A stretch of DNA of 64,000 bases, from the NCBI RefSeq assembly GCF_011386835.1, contig NC_088797.1:37757583-37821582 (forward strand), written 5' to 3'. The notes beneath the pieces were generated by a model. That model saw only the letters and a list, made by a program, of their open reading frames with translations, was not told the DNA's origin and did not search any database. The translations under genes were made by a program, and so were the position numbers. This stretch comes from Chrysemys picta bellii. Its lineage: Eukaryota; Chordata; Testudines; Emydidae. Positions 38,638-50,200 of this stretch are shown here, piece after piece; position 1 is the first letter of the stretch, and every line of letters starts with the position of its first letter.

Positions 38638-38995
38638 GGAATACAAAGTGGAAAGGAAGCCAGTGCTTAGTAAATTATATAGGGAGCAGGGGAGGCAAGA
38701 CAACTTTATTTTCAGGTTTTTTGTGTGTGTTTGTTCAACATGCACCTTTGCTACGCAACATATTTCTCGGTGCTAAAAAATCTGTCCTTGACAACTTGAA
38801 AAATATTCATTTTGCTTAGTTTGCTATCTGATTTCACAAATAAAATTCTCTTCTAAATGTACATTGCATGACATATGTTGACCTAATCTTGTATTGTTAT
38901 GGCCAATGAGAAACTTACCATTTTCTGCAATGACAAGATTATGTAAACGTTGTCCATTTTCGGTTAGTTGAATAGGAACTTTCTTGGAGGCTATC

Positions 38996-40057
38996 TGTGA
39001 CCAGTAATCACGGGTGCACCATGTAATTATACCCTATACAGCATTGTAATAATCTTCGTACAAAATATGCCTTGAGAGGTATCATTTGAAAACTAATAAT
39101 TCACTGGTCAATAATATCATGGTGAAATGTGTGCAGTGACACTATATATAAAGTTATGAACATAAGATAAAATTATGACTGAAATGTATTTACCAGACAA
39201 GTCTTGGGAGGGGTTAAACCTGTTTCTCAAGTACAAAAGACAAGCTAATGACTCAAGCCAAGTGGATTCAACCTTGACTGGCAATCACCAGTCAAGTAAC
39301 CATTTCTTGGCAATGAAAGGGGGCAGGAACAGATCGATCTGCATTTTAACAAACAACATGGAAGCTCATTCACCACGAGACTCCATATCTTTGTCCTCAC
39401 AGTGGGAAGGAACTTTATCTAGAGGTAACCCCCAGGAAAATGCTTTTCAAAGGGTGACTGGAGTATAAAAGTGGGGGTGGGGGGAAAACACTCTAGGTAT
39501 TTGTGCTCTCCCCCCTGCCTCAAGATGATGAAAGAACCAGGCTTTGGACTTCGGGGAGGGGTTCTGACCTGAGAATTTGGTCAGCCCTGTTGCTGGGAAC
39601 ATATGGTAAGGATTTGTAGTTAAATAAATTTGTTTTATTCTTACACACAATACTGAATTCGGTTTGATTTAACTGAACTGTTTGGGTAACTCCAGTTAAA
39701 GTAGCAAACTGTTGCTTATTGACCCCTTACCAGTGTAACAGACTTCTAATATCTGAACTGTCCAGGAGAGAGCTGGACAAAGTAGAACACACGTTTTTGG
39801 GGAAATCCAGGACTGGAAGTGTGTTGGGGTCACCCTGCAAGTGGTAACCAATGTTGGTGGAAGCCAGAGTGTGACTGGAGTGTTGCTGGCAGGCTGCAGG
39901 TATACAGACACTCAGCGTGTGGCCTGCATCTGTTTGGCTGTTTATGACTGGTTCAGGTTGGGAGCTAAAGCAGCAAAGCATTGTGAGGCACCCAAAGTTG
40001 CAGGGCAGGTGGTGACACAACCCCTCACTAGTCTGGATTACTCCCTGGAATGTGACA
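38996..40057 (+). mobile_element. LTR-like element with TATA box and poly(A) signal
   Basis: It begins TGTGACCAG, contains TATAAAAG near 39465 and AATAAA near 39627 about 160 bases downstream, and ends near GGAATGTGACA. This is the U3-R-U5 layout of an LTR in + orientation. The flanks CTATC and CTGGC do not match well, so the boundaries are tentative. Open frames within it are short and lack retroviral motifs. Confidence 0.45.
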
Positions 40058-40269
40058 CTGGCTCAAGAGTGTGGAGTTATGTCCCAAAGGAACAAAGGAT
40101 CATTAGAAGCCTCACCATCTTTCACTCTAAGTGCAAGGCACATTTCTTTGACCTTGCCTTTTCTAACAAAGATATAGCAATGTGTTTGTAATGTATATAA
40201 AATCCAAAACAGAACACTCCCCTGAACACACTTCTAGCCCTGGGGAGAAGAGGAGAGGACAAACAGATG

Positions 40270-40305
40270 TAAGGCTATGTCTACATTTAAACTGCTACAG
40301 CAACA
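40270..40305 (+). mobile_element. Possible Harbinger-like left end cut by CR1
   Basis: AAGGCTATGTCTACATTTAA resembles the GTCTACAC-family left terminus. Its right end is not found after the CR1 fragment that follows. Confidence 0.35.
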
Positions 40306-41245
40306 CAACAAACTAGGGAAATGCAAGCTAGATGGAGCTACTATAAGGTGGGTGCAAAACTGGTTGAAAAAACGTTCCCAGAGAGTAGTTATCAGTGGTT
40401 CTCAGACATGCTGGAAGGGCATAATGAGTGAGGTCCCGCAGGGATCAGTTCTGGGTCCAGTTCTGTTCAATATCTTCATCAGTGATTTAGATAATGGCAT
40501 AGAGAGTACACTTACAAAGTTTGCGGACGATATCAAGCTGGGAGGGGTTGCAAATGCTTTGGAGGATAGGATTAAAATTCAAAATGATCTGGACAAACTG
40601 GAGAAATGGTCTGAAGTAAATAGGATGAAATTCAATAAGGACAAATGGAAAGTACTCCACTTAGGAAGGAACAATCAGTTGCATACATACAAAATGGGAA
40701 ATGACTGCCTAGGAAGGAGTACTGCAGAAAGGGATCTGGGGGTCATAGTGGACCACAATTAAATATGAGTCAACAGTGTAACACTGTTGCAAAAAAAGCG
40801 AACATCATTCTGGGACGTATTAGCAGGAGTGTTGTAAGCTGGACATGAGAAGTAATTCTTTTGCTATACTTTGCGCTGATTAGGCCTCAACTGGAGTATT
40901 GTGTCCAGTTTTGGGCACCACATTTTAGGTGGAAGATGTGGACAAATTGGAGAATGTCCAGAGAAGAACAACAAAAATGATTAAAGGTCTGGAAAACATG
41001 AGCTATGAGGGAAGATTGAAAAAATTGGGTTTGTTTAGTCTAGAAAAGAGAAGACTGAGAGGGGACATGATAACAGTTTTCAAGTACATAAAAGATTGTT
41101 ACAAGGAGGAGGGAGAAGAATTGTTCTTCTTAACCTCAGAGGATAGGACAAGAAGCAATGGGCTTAAATTGCAGCAAAGGAGGTTTAGGTTGGACATTAG
41201 GAAAAACTTCCTAACTTGCCAGCTCACCTGGGATAAATAATTTAC
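40306..41245 (+). mobile_element. CR1 LINE fragment, RT C-terminal half
   Basis: A + strand frame to 40762 encodes the CR1 reverse transcriptase with VPQGSVLGPVLFNIFI, FADDIKLGG (the catalytic FADD box), MKFNKDK and STAERDLGV motifs. After a frame break and stop near 40760-40930, the C-terminal region continues (LENVQRRTTKMIKGL, RRLRGDMITVFKYIK, to 41240). It is 5'-truncated, and the usual CR1 3' repeat is not seen at its end. It sits in RAB43 intron 1 in the sense orientation and is a dead fragment. Confidence 0.9.
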
Positions 41246-41729
41246 TGTTTTGCAAGATTGCAACAAAAAAAAAGTAAAAAACGCCCTTCTGAATGTTTTT
41301 TACATTATAATAGGCACATAGTTCACCATACTGGGAGATGGAAACTGGTAGGAACTGGAAACCCCATGTGAATATTAGCAGGGGAATTTTCAGTGTGTGT
41401 GTTGGTAAGAAATAAAAATAGTTTTAGATTTGATGAGTACATGGGTATTGAAAAAACTAAGAATTTATGCTGAAAACAACAAACTGCTGAATTTTTAGCT
41501 ATAACTACTTAGAAGAGAGTTTGCTGTAGAGAACAAGAGACTATTGATGGATTCTATTAAATATTGGTAATGTGTATGGAATTGCTAAATCCAAATTGAA
41601 ATATGTGGATGGTATGGCATGTATTTGTTCGTATTTTTCCATTCTCAGGCTTTCTTTACAATCACTTCTGTTTTCTTGTGTAATATTAAGTGGTGATAAT
41701 ACATCGATCCCTGAGGGATACCTGATGTG
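41246..41729. other. Intron 1, AT-rich, no feature seen
   Basis: No bounded repeat or exon was recognised. Confidence 0.5.
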
Positions 41730-41737
41730 CTGCCATC

Positions 41738-42982
41738 CAGTAGCGTAGCTAGTGGGGTGCAGGGGAAGCAGCCGCTTCCCTGCAGCACATTTTCTAAAAG
41801 CGGTGCCTTAGTTAGTAACGGCTTGTTGTGCTCGCTGCAGGCTGCCTCCGTCCATCTCTCTTCCCAAGTCCAGGCTGGTGCGGGGAGATGAAGGGGTCAC
41901 AGGGAACCCGCAGCCCTGGGGGGAGCGATCAGCTGCTGCCTGAAGCGCGCCCGGGCAGGCCACTTCACCACCATAGGCGGCCTCTACTGGTCCCGGGCTG
42001 CGCTGGCCGGGGGACGCCATTAGCCTCCCCGTCCCCCGCCCCGGCTGTCGGGAAGTGGCACCGGTGGCCCCGCGCTCTGAGCGGGATCCATGCGCCGGCC
42101 TTGCACCAGACCCCACTGCTGCCGGTAGCACAAAGAAGGTTCCTCACGTCCCGCCCCGGGACGTGACACGGTGAGGGGTGCCCAGCCCGGCCCGCGGCTC
42201 TCCCGGTAGCTCTCGCCCTGCTGGACGCTAGGGGTCGCTGTGTCGCGGCTCACCATGGCTGCAGGTCAGAGCAATTCCCCGGTGGCTCCTCCTCCCGCCC
42301 GGCGGCTTCCCAGACTCCTGTCCGGGTAAACAGCGAAGGCTGTGGAGGAAGTAGGCGGAGAGCCCAACAACATGGGGAATCACCTGCAGCTCCTACCCGG
42401 TAGTGGCCGCTGCCGCCGCCCCGGCTCAGCTTCCTGTGCGGGGGGAGAGCGAGGGACAGGCTGGGTGAGGGGGTGGAGAAGAGGAGCTCGGCTAAACGGG
42501 GGTGCGAGGGGCAAGGGGCTGCTGCGAGAATGTCAACCTAGGCGGGAGCCTCTGGCTCTTTGCCTCCCGGCCTGAGCCGGGCAAGCAGGGGATGAGTTCG
42601 GGGCGGCCGGCACTCAGCCTGGAGCGCGGAGTCTCCCCCAAACTGCCCCACTGCCCAAGGGGCCCAGACCCGCCAGGAGCTGCGTTCCCGGCCAGCCGTG
42701 AGGGGTCAGAACCCCTGAGCAGAGCCAGGCCCTATAACCCTGATCTAGGCGGTAATCCCCTCTGGTCCCTGCACACACATGGGGCTGGAACTGGGGGGGG
42801 GGCTGCTGCACCCCAGGCGTGAAGGGGAGGCGCAGCATAGTTGCAGCGTGGCCGGAGGAGCCATGGGGGGGGCAGAGCAGCTGGAGGAGGAGCCATGGGG
42901 GAACATGGCCAGAGGAGGAGCCAAAGGGGGGCACCTTTTTAATGTTTGCTCCCCCTGCTCTTAGAACCTGGCTACGCCACTG
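41738..42982. mobile_element. 1.2-kb hAT-like element with CpG-rich interior
   Basis: Left end CAGTAGCGTAGC and right end GGCTACGCCACTG are inverted repeats. Flanks CTGCCATC and CCGCCATC match at 7 of 8. The interior from about 41820 to 42720 is CpG-dense, with CCACTTCC-like ETS and GGACGTGAC CRE-like motifs. It also contains CGGCTCACCATGGCTGCAG followed by GTCAG near 42244-42266, which looks like a first coding exon with a donor. No transposase is present. This may be a transposon carrying a captured promoter. Confidence 0.75.
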
Positions 42983-42990
42983 CCGCCATC

Positions 42991-44662
42991 TTTTGGATTG
43001 TGTGGTTTGTAATTGCAGCTGGCAAAATTCTTTGTAACATTTTGATCCATCTGCTCTCAAAATGTTAAAGGAGGAAAGGAAAAAAAGAGGGGTTTGAGGG
43101 GGAAAGGTTCTGCACTGATCTTTAAAAGGGTCTCTTTCACTGCTGCTTTAGCATCACGGTTGGATATTCAAAGTAACATACCTACGTACATACACAGCAT
43201 TGGATGTGCATTTTACCCAGTTTATCTGCTAGTTATTCAGCATTCAAGCCATTAAACTTTATGCAGCAATAAAGAACCGGAGGAACCTCTGTTGTTTGTG
43301 TGCAGTATGCTCATTATTTGTGCAATAGGAGTAACTCCTGTACAAGTAGGTGGTTGTGTGTCAAAGTAGTACACTCTGTTTAGCACAATGTAGCCCAGTG
43401 CCAGCCAATGCTAAAGCCTGTGGTGGCCACAAAACTCAAAGCAAAAAACAGACCAAAATAACCAACTCATGTAATAAATAGACATTCAGTAGCAAAATTA
43501 CTATCACAAGACTGGTGACAAGGGCAGCTCCTCTGCTTTGTTCAATGAGAATATCCTGTCACACTTCCTGAGAACAGTGAGTATTTATCCTCCCTCCTTT
43601 ACCCTGTACCCACTTGCTCCTGGTGATAATTGCTTAAAAACGTCCTGCCAGTCTCTCAATATATAGCTGTTTTGGACTTCTCGATGTATTCAGTTGAATT
43701 GAACCCTTATTCACCAACCTCTCTATTTCACTGTCTTAATGTGAGTTGTTGCCAATGTAATTACAAAAACAAAAATTGTTTAAACAACAGTTAAGGTTGC
43801 TAAGTGACAACTGCACTTTCTTATCACATCATTTACAAAACCTAAGCACTTTAAAAGGAAATAGTTAAGAGCTTCATATCCTATACTGCCTGTGTGAACA
43901 CAACATTGTTATGAAATATAAAAATATTTTATCACATCCTTAACACTGATCTCTGGATTGTACAGTTCCTTTATGTATTTATTTTGATTTTAGTGTTAAA
44001 AAAAAATGTCAAGGATACTTTTAATGAGAAGCAGTCATTATTAAGAGTAGAATTTTTGGTAAAGAAATTGTAATTGCTGTTTCTTGCCAATAATGTTGCA
44101 TATGTAATTTAATGGGAGAATGTGTAACTGTCAGTTCCTCATAAAATTATAAATATGACTTGCATTTGAGGCTGACTAATGTGTACATATAGCGAGTATT
44201 CGTGTTTCTTTTTCAATAGGATTTTGTGACATGTATGTATTTGAGACTATTGGAAAGAATTGCATTTGGTTTGGATCAACGATTAATTTCCTTGATTTGA
44301 AGTGCTTGGGTTTTTTATTGATTCTGTCTTAACAAAACAGTCTTGCCACTTAGCAACCTTAACTTTTTTAAATGAAGTCGTTTGATTTTTAGAATTTTCA
44401 AGGTGAGTTTTTCCTTAATATTTTTTTTTTCTAAATTAAAAGAGGTGAGTTGTGCTGGTCAAAATAATAGCCTTCCTCATTCAGCATACAGCTGACAAGA
44501 TACAAGATCCCAAGGAAGGTAAATTAGTCACACATGTATGCACAGCACAGCCTATAGTCATTGTAATATTGGTAAAAAGTTAGCAATGTAAGTGTCCTGC
44601 AAGAGGCTACCTAAGTCCTTGTATAGGACTGTAGAGGGATTTAGGGAAGTAAGACCAAGAGG
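42991..44662. other. Intron 1, no feature seen
   Basis: AT-rich. Neither exon nor bounded repeat was recognised. Confidence 0.5.
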
Positions 44663-44773
44663 TTCTAGAACAGAGGTGGGCAAACTGCGGCCCGGGGGCC
44701 ACATCCGGCCCTCCAGATGTTTTAATACGACCCTCGAGCTCCCACCAGGAAGCAGGATCTGGGGCTTGCCCCA

Positions 44774-45669
44774 TGTCAAGGCTGGATCCCCACTTTGAAC
44801 TTTAGGGTACAAATGTAGGGGCCTGCATGAAAACTTCTAAGCTTAACTACCAGCTTAGCTCTGGTTCCGCTGCCACCATTTCAATGAATTCCCTTCCTGG
44901 GAAGCCTTGAAAAACCTTCACCAATTCCCTGGTGACTACAGATCCAAACCCCTTGGATCTTAAAACAAGGAGAAATTAACCATCCCCCCTCCTTCCTCCC
45001 ACCAACTCCTGGTGAACACAGATCCAATCCCCTTGGATCTAAAACAAGGAGAAATTAACCTTTCCCCCTCCTTCCTTCCACCAACTCCTGGTGAATACAG
45101 ATCCAACCCCCTTGGATCTAAAAACAAGGAAAAATCAATCAGGTTCTTAAAAAGAAGGCTTTTAATTAAAGAAAAAGGTAAAAATCATCTCTGTAAAATC
45201 AGTATGGAAATTAACCTTACAGGGTAATCAAACTTAAAGAGCTCAGAGGACTCCCCTCTAGTCTTAGGTTCAAAGTACAGCAAACAAAGATAAACACTCT
45301 AGTAAAAGGTACATTTACAAGTTGAGAAAACAAAGGAAAACTAACACGCCTTGCCTGGCTGTTTACTTACAAGTTTGAAATAGGAGAGACTTGTTTAGAA
45401 AGATGTGGAGAACCTGGATTGATGTCTGGTCCCTCTCAGTCCCGAGAACGAACACACTCCCAAACAAAGAACACGCACAAAAGCCTTCCCCCCCCCCCAA
45501 GATTTGAAAGTATCTTGTCCCCTTATTGGTCCTTTAGGTCAGATGCCAGCCAGGTTACCTGAGCTTCTTAACCCTTTACAGGGAAAAGGATTTTGGAGTC
45601 TCTGGCCAGGAGGGATTTTATAGTACTGTACACAGGACAGCTGTTACCCTTCCCTTTATAGTTATGACA
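44774..45669 (-). repeat. 3' LTR (896 bp)
   Basis: In element orientation it runs TGTCATAACTATAAAGGG to GCCTTGACA. Inverted termini TGTCA/TGACA define the edges. It contains three tandem units of about 80 bp (GGATCT marks at 44955, 45035 and 45114), one more than the other LTR, which accounts for the 79-bp length difference. Outside that array only a handful of substitutions separate the two LTRs by eye. Confidence 0.92.
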
Positions 45670-45690
45670 CACACCCCAAATCACAGATAG
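45670..45690 (-). other. Polypurine-tract position, weak
   Basis: Directly upstream of the 3' LTR, the minus strand reads GATTTGGGGTGTG, only moderately purine-rich. Position fits a polypurine tract; composition is unconvincing. Confidence 0.3.
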
Positions 45691-45830
45691 TGTTGGATGT
45701 TCGGTTCCACACTGGCTGTGATTTCTTCCTGGAGTTCTAGGAGAAAACAGAGTTAATAAGACACATGTACCTTTAGACATACTACTGATTATATAAAAAC
45801 TAACAATATGTTTCATTCCAAGAACAATTG

Positions 45831-47210
45831 TTAACCAGTTAACTCTGGGAAACTTTCCCGGGAGAGTGCATCAGCCACTTTGTTAGAAGCTCCCGAAATG
45901 TGTTGTATTTCAAAATCAAAATCTTGGAGAGCTAAACTCCACCGAAGAAGTTTTTTGTTATTTCCCTTGGCGGTATGAAGCCACTGTAGCGCAGCATGGT
46001 CTGTTTGTAGTTGGAAACGCCGTCCCCAAACATATGGGCGTAGCTTTTCCAGCGCGTACACAATGGCATAGCATTCCTTTTCGCTAATTGACCAATGGCT
46101 TTCCCTCTCAGACAGTTTCTTACTGAGAAACACGACAGGATGGAATTCTTGATCCGGTCCTTCCTGCATTAAAACTGCTCCCACGCCTCGCTCGGACGCA
46201 TCTGTGGTTACTAGAAACGGTTTGTCAAAGTCTGGGGCCCTTAGCACAGGGTCAGACATGAGTGTTGCCTTAAGCTGGTTAAAGGCCTTTTGACACTCAT
46301 CAGTCCACTGAACTGCATTTGGCTGTTTCTTTCTGGTTAGGTCTGTCAGCGGGGCGGCGATTTGGCTGTAGTGGGGTACAAATCGCCTATAATATCCAGC
46401 CAAGCCTAAGAAGGATTGGACCTGTTTCTTAGACTTTGGAACCGGCCACTTTTGGATAGCATCCACTTTGGCCTGTAGGGGATTTATAGTTCCTTGACCC
46501 ACCTGGTGCCCCAGGTAAGTCACTCTGATTTGGCCTATTTGACACTTTTTAGCCTTAACAGTTAGTCCTGCCTGCTGGATGCGCTCGAAAACTTTTTCCA
46601 GGTGCTCCAGGTGCTCTGCCCATGAATCAGAAAAAATGGCCACATCATCGAGGTAGGCAACTGCAGATTCTCCCAATCCTGCTAGGAGACCATCTACAAG
46701 TCTTTGGAAGGTGGCGGGTGCATTTCGCAACCCGAAAGGGAGTACATTGAATTCATACACCCCTGCCTGGGTGACGAAGGCTGACCTTTCCTTAGCGGGT
46801 TCATCTAGTGGTACTTGCCAGTACCCCTTGGTTAAGTCTAAAGTAGAGATGAATTGGGCATGTCCCAATTTCTCCAATAGCTCATCTGTGCGTGGCATTG
46901 GATAGTTGTCAGGACGAGTTACAGCATTTAGCTTACGGTAGTCCACGCAAAAGCGTATTTCCCCATCTGGTTTGGGAACTAGAACCACTGGAGATGCCCA
47001 TGCACTCTTAGAGGGGCGGATTATACCCATCTGTAGCATGTCCTGGATCTCCCTTTGTATAGCAGTTTTGGCATGAGGTGACTCCCGGTAGGGTGGGGTT
47101 CTAATAGGGTGAGCATTACCTGTGTCAATGGAGTGGTATGCCCATTCGGTCCATCCTGGAGTGGCTGAGAAAATTGGTGCAAAGCTTGTGCACAGCTCCT
47201 TGATCTGCTG
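45831..47210 (-). CDS. Retrotransposon reverse transcriptase and RNase H
   Basis: An open frame directly downstream of the integrase frame and in the same reading frame, separated only by one TGA at 47211-47213. The first internal Met is at 47039, but RT-like sequence (TPPYRESP-type) begins upstream of it, so an independent start there is unlikely. Counting from that Met: the first catalytic Asp is in STLDL (D68), YLDD is at 129-132, and the LPFGLRNAP motif is at 100-108. RNase H then carries D280 (TTDAS), E322 (EKECYA), D347 (QTDHAAL) and D390 (VADALSR), all present. It ends with TAA at 45831. No integrase follows it, which confirms the inverted pol order. Its role is copying element RNA to DNA and degrading the RNA strand. 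Confidence 0.93.
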   Translation of the reverse strand, partial: QQIKELCTSFAPIFSATPGWTEWAYHSIDTGNAHPIRTPPYRESPHAKTAIQREIQDMLQMGIIRPSKSAWASPVVLVPKPDGEIRFCVDYRKLNAVTRPDNYPMPRTDELLEKLGHAQFISTLDLTKGYWQVPLDEPAKERSAFVTQAGVYEFNVLPFGLRNAPATFQRLVDGLLAGLGESAVAYLDDVAIFSDSWAEHLEHLEKVFERIQQAGLTVKAKKCQIGQIRVTYLGHQVGQGTINPLQAKVDAIQKWPVPKSKKQVQSFLGLAGYYRRFVPHYSQIAAPLTDLTRKKQPNAVQWTDECQKAFNQLKATLMSDPVLRAPDFDKPFLVTTDASERGVGAVLMQEGPDQEFHPVVFLSKKLSERESHWSISEKECYAIVYALEKLRPYVWGRRFQLQTDHAALQWLHTAKGNNKKLLRWSLALQDFDFEIQHISGASNKVADALSRESFPELTG

Positions 47211-50200
47211 TCACTGCAGACGTCCAAGGGTCGTGGAGAGGTTCACCTCTTCCACGCCACCATCCCTTTTTCCTTCATAGTAGACACCTTCAGGCCACTC
47301 CGTGTCATCTGTTTCCTGGGCTGTAAACTGGCAAACGTTTAATTCTCTGGAATAAAAGGGCTTAAGAGAATTAACATGGTATACCTTAGGCTTTATGTTG
47401 GAGGTGGGGGAGGCTATGAGATAGTTAACAGCTCCTAGGCGCTCCTGGACTGTGAATGGTCCTTCCCACGACGCTTCCATTTTATGGGCCTGGGGCGCCT
47501 TTAAGACCATGACTTGGTCTCCTACTTTGAAGGACCGTTCTCTGGAATGTTTATCATACCAGGCCTTTTGCTCTTCCTGAGCATTCTTTAGGTTTTCTTT
47601 AGCAAGGGCTAAAGAGTGTCGGAGGGTGCTTTGTAGGTTGCTTACAAAGTCTAGAATGTTAGTTCCTGGAGAAGGCGTAAACCCCTCCCATTGCTGCTTC
47701 ACCAACTGTAATGGCCCCTTAACCTCGCAGCCATACACAAGTTCAAATGGTGAAAACCCTAAACTGGGATGTGGTACAGCCCTGTAGGCAAAAAGCAACT
47801 GCTGCAACACTAGGTCCCAATCATTGGAGTGTTCATTTACAAATTTACGTATCATGGCCCCCAAAGTTCCATTAAACCTCTCCACCAGGCCATTGGTTTC
47901 ATGGTGGTAAGGGGTGGCAACCAAGTGATTCACCCCATGAGCTTCCCACAGGTTTTCCATGGTCCCTGCCAGGAAATTAGTTCCCGAATCTGTAAGGATG
48001 TCGGAGGGCCAACCTACCCTGGCAAAAATGTCTGCTAATGCCTGGCACACACTTTTAGCCCTGGTGTTGCTTAAGGGTACTGCTTCCGGCCATCGGGTAG
48101 CAAAATCCATGAAAGTCAGTATGTACTGCTTTCCTCTGGGTGTCTTCTTTGGGAAAGGACCCAGAATATCCACAGCTACGCGCTGAAATGGGACCTCAAT
48201 TATGGGTAGTGGCTGGAGAGGGGCTTTAACCTGGTCTTGGGGCTTTCCCACTCGTTGGCACACCTCACAAGACTGGACATATTTAGCAACGTCCTTGCCC
48301 ATTCCCTCCCAGTGGAAGGACTTCCCCAACCGGTCTTTGGTCCTGTTCACCCCAGAATGGCCACTGGGATGATCATGAGCTAAGCTCAAGAGCTTTACCC
48401 GATACTTAGTGGGAACTACCAACTGTCTTTGAGGATGCCAGTCTTCCTGGTGCCCACCAGAAAGAGTCTCCTTGTATAAAAGTCCTTGTTCTACAACAAA
48501 CCGGGATCGGTTAGAAGAGCTGAGAGGCGGTGGGGTGCTCCGCGCCGCCGCCCAAGCTTTCTGAAGGCTGTCATCTGCTTCCTGCTCGGCCTGGAACTGT
48601 TCCCTTGATGCTGGAGACATCAGTTCCTCCTTGGACTGTGGACTGGGGCTTGGTCCCTCTGGAAGCGATGCAGGTGCTGGGGCTGTTTCCATTGACTGTG
48701 AACCGCTGTCCGCTGGTGCACTATGTGGTATCTCAGGCTCTGGCTGAGCCTCTTGGGTAGGGTTATCTGCTGCTTCTGCCAGGTCAGGCTCGCTGGTGCC
48801 CTCTGGCATTGGAGTTGTAGATGGGTTTGCAAGCGCTGGACTCAGTGCTGGCAATGGTTCTGGTGCTGGTTGCGTTGCCAGTTCCGGTTCTGGGACTGGC
48901 TTTGGCTGAGTCTCTGGGATTGGATCCACTACGGCTGTTGCAGTCGTTGGCAGGGGATCCAGTTCCACCACCTTTGTCTGTGTCTCCGGTAACACAGACG
49001 GGGCCCTGGTGGACGGCTCAGGAACAGGGATGGGGGTGAAAGCTTGCTTAGCCTGGCTGCGGGTGACTATTCCCACCCTCTTGGCTAGCTTCACATGGTT
49101 GGCCAAATCTTCCCCCAGCAGCATGGGAATGGGATAATTGTCATAGACTGCAAAAGTCCACATTCCTGACCAGCCCTTGTACTGGACATGCAACGTGGCT
49201 GTAGGCAAGGTTACAGACTGTGACACGAAGGGTTGAATTGTCACTGTAGCCTCTGGGTTGATGAGTTTGGGGTCCACTAGGGATTGGTGGATAGTTGACA
49301 CTTGAGCCCCAGTGTCCCTCCAGGCGGTAACCTTCTTTCCGCCCACTCTCAAGGTTTCCCTTCGCTCCGAGGGTATGAGAGAGGCATCTGGGTTTGGGGA
49401 TCTTTGGGGTGATTGGGGTGTAATGAACTGTAATCGGTTGGGGTTCTTGGGGCAGTGAGCCTTTATGTGTCCCAGTTCATTACATTTAAAACATCGCCCT
49501 GCTAAGGTATCACCGGGGCGATGTTGGTTGGTGGAGACTGGTGTGGTGGGTTGAGAAGGCGTCTGGGGTTTCCCTTGGGATGTGGGTGGGGCCTTGGGTT
49601 GTCCCCGGTGGTAAGGTTTTGTTTCGGCTTGCCCCTTCTGATATTCGCTCCAACTGCTACTAGTTTTTTTCTTTTCTGCCACCTCCACCCATTTGGCTCC
49701 AATCTCCCCCGCCTCAGTTACAGTTTTGGGCTTCCTATCTAGGATGTACCTTTCTATTTCCTCAGGAACACCCTCTAAAAACTGCTCCATTTTTACTAGG
49801 GAAAGCAGATCTTCCAGAGATTTAACATTTGCTCCTGATACCCAGGCATCACAGTTTTTGTCAATGTGGTAGGCATGCCGGGTAAATGACACATCGGGTT
49901 TCCACTTGAGGGCTCTGAACCGCCGACGGGCATGCTCGGGTGTTAGCCCCATTCTGAGTCTGACCTTGTTTTTAAAAAGTTCATAACTGTTCATGTGTTC
50001 CTTAGGCATTTCAGCCGCCACCTCTGCTAAGGGTCCACTGAGCTGCGGCCTCAGCTCTACCATGTACTGGTCTGCAGCGATGCTGTATCCAAGGCAGGCC
50101 CTTTCAAAATTTTCTAAGAAGGCCTCAGTATCATCGCCTGCCTTGTAGGTGGGGAATTTTCTGGGATGGGATGTGGTACCTGGAGGGGGGTTGTTATGAT

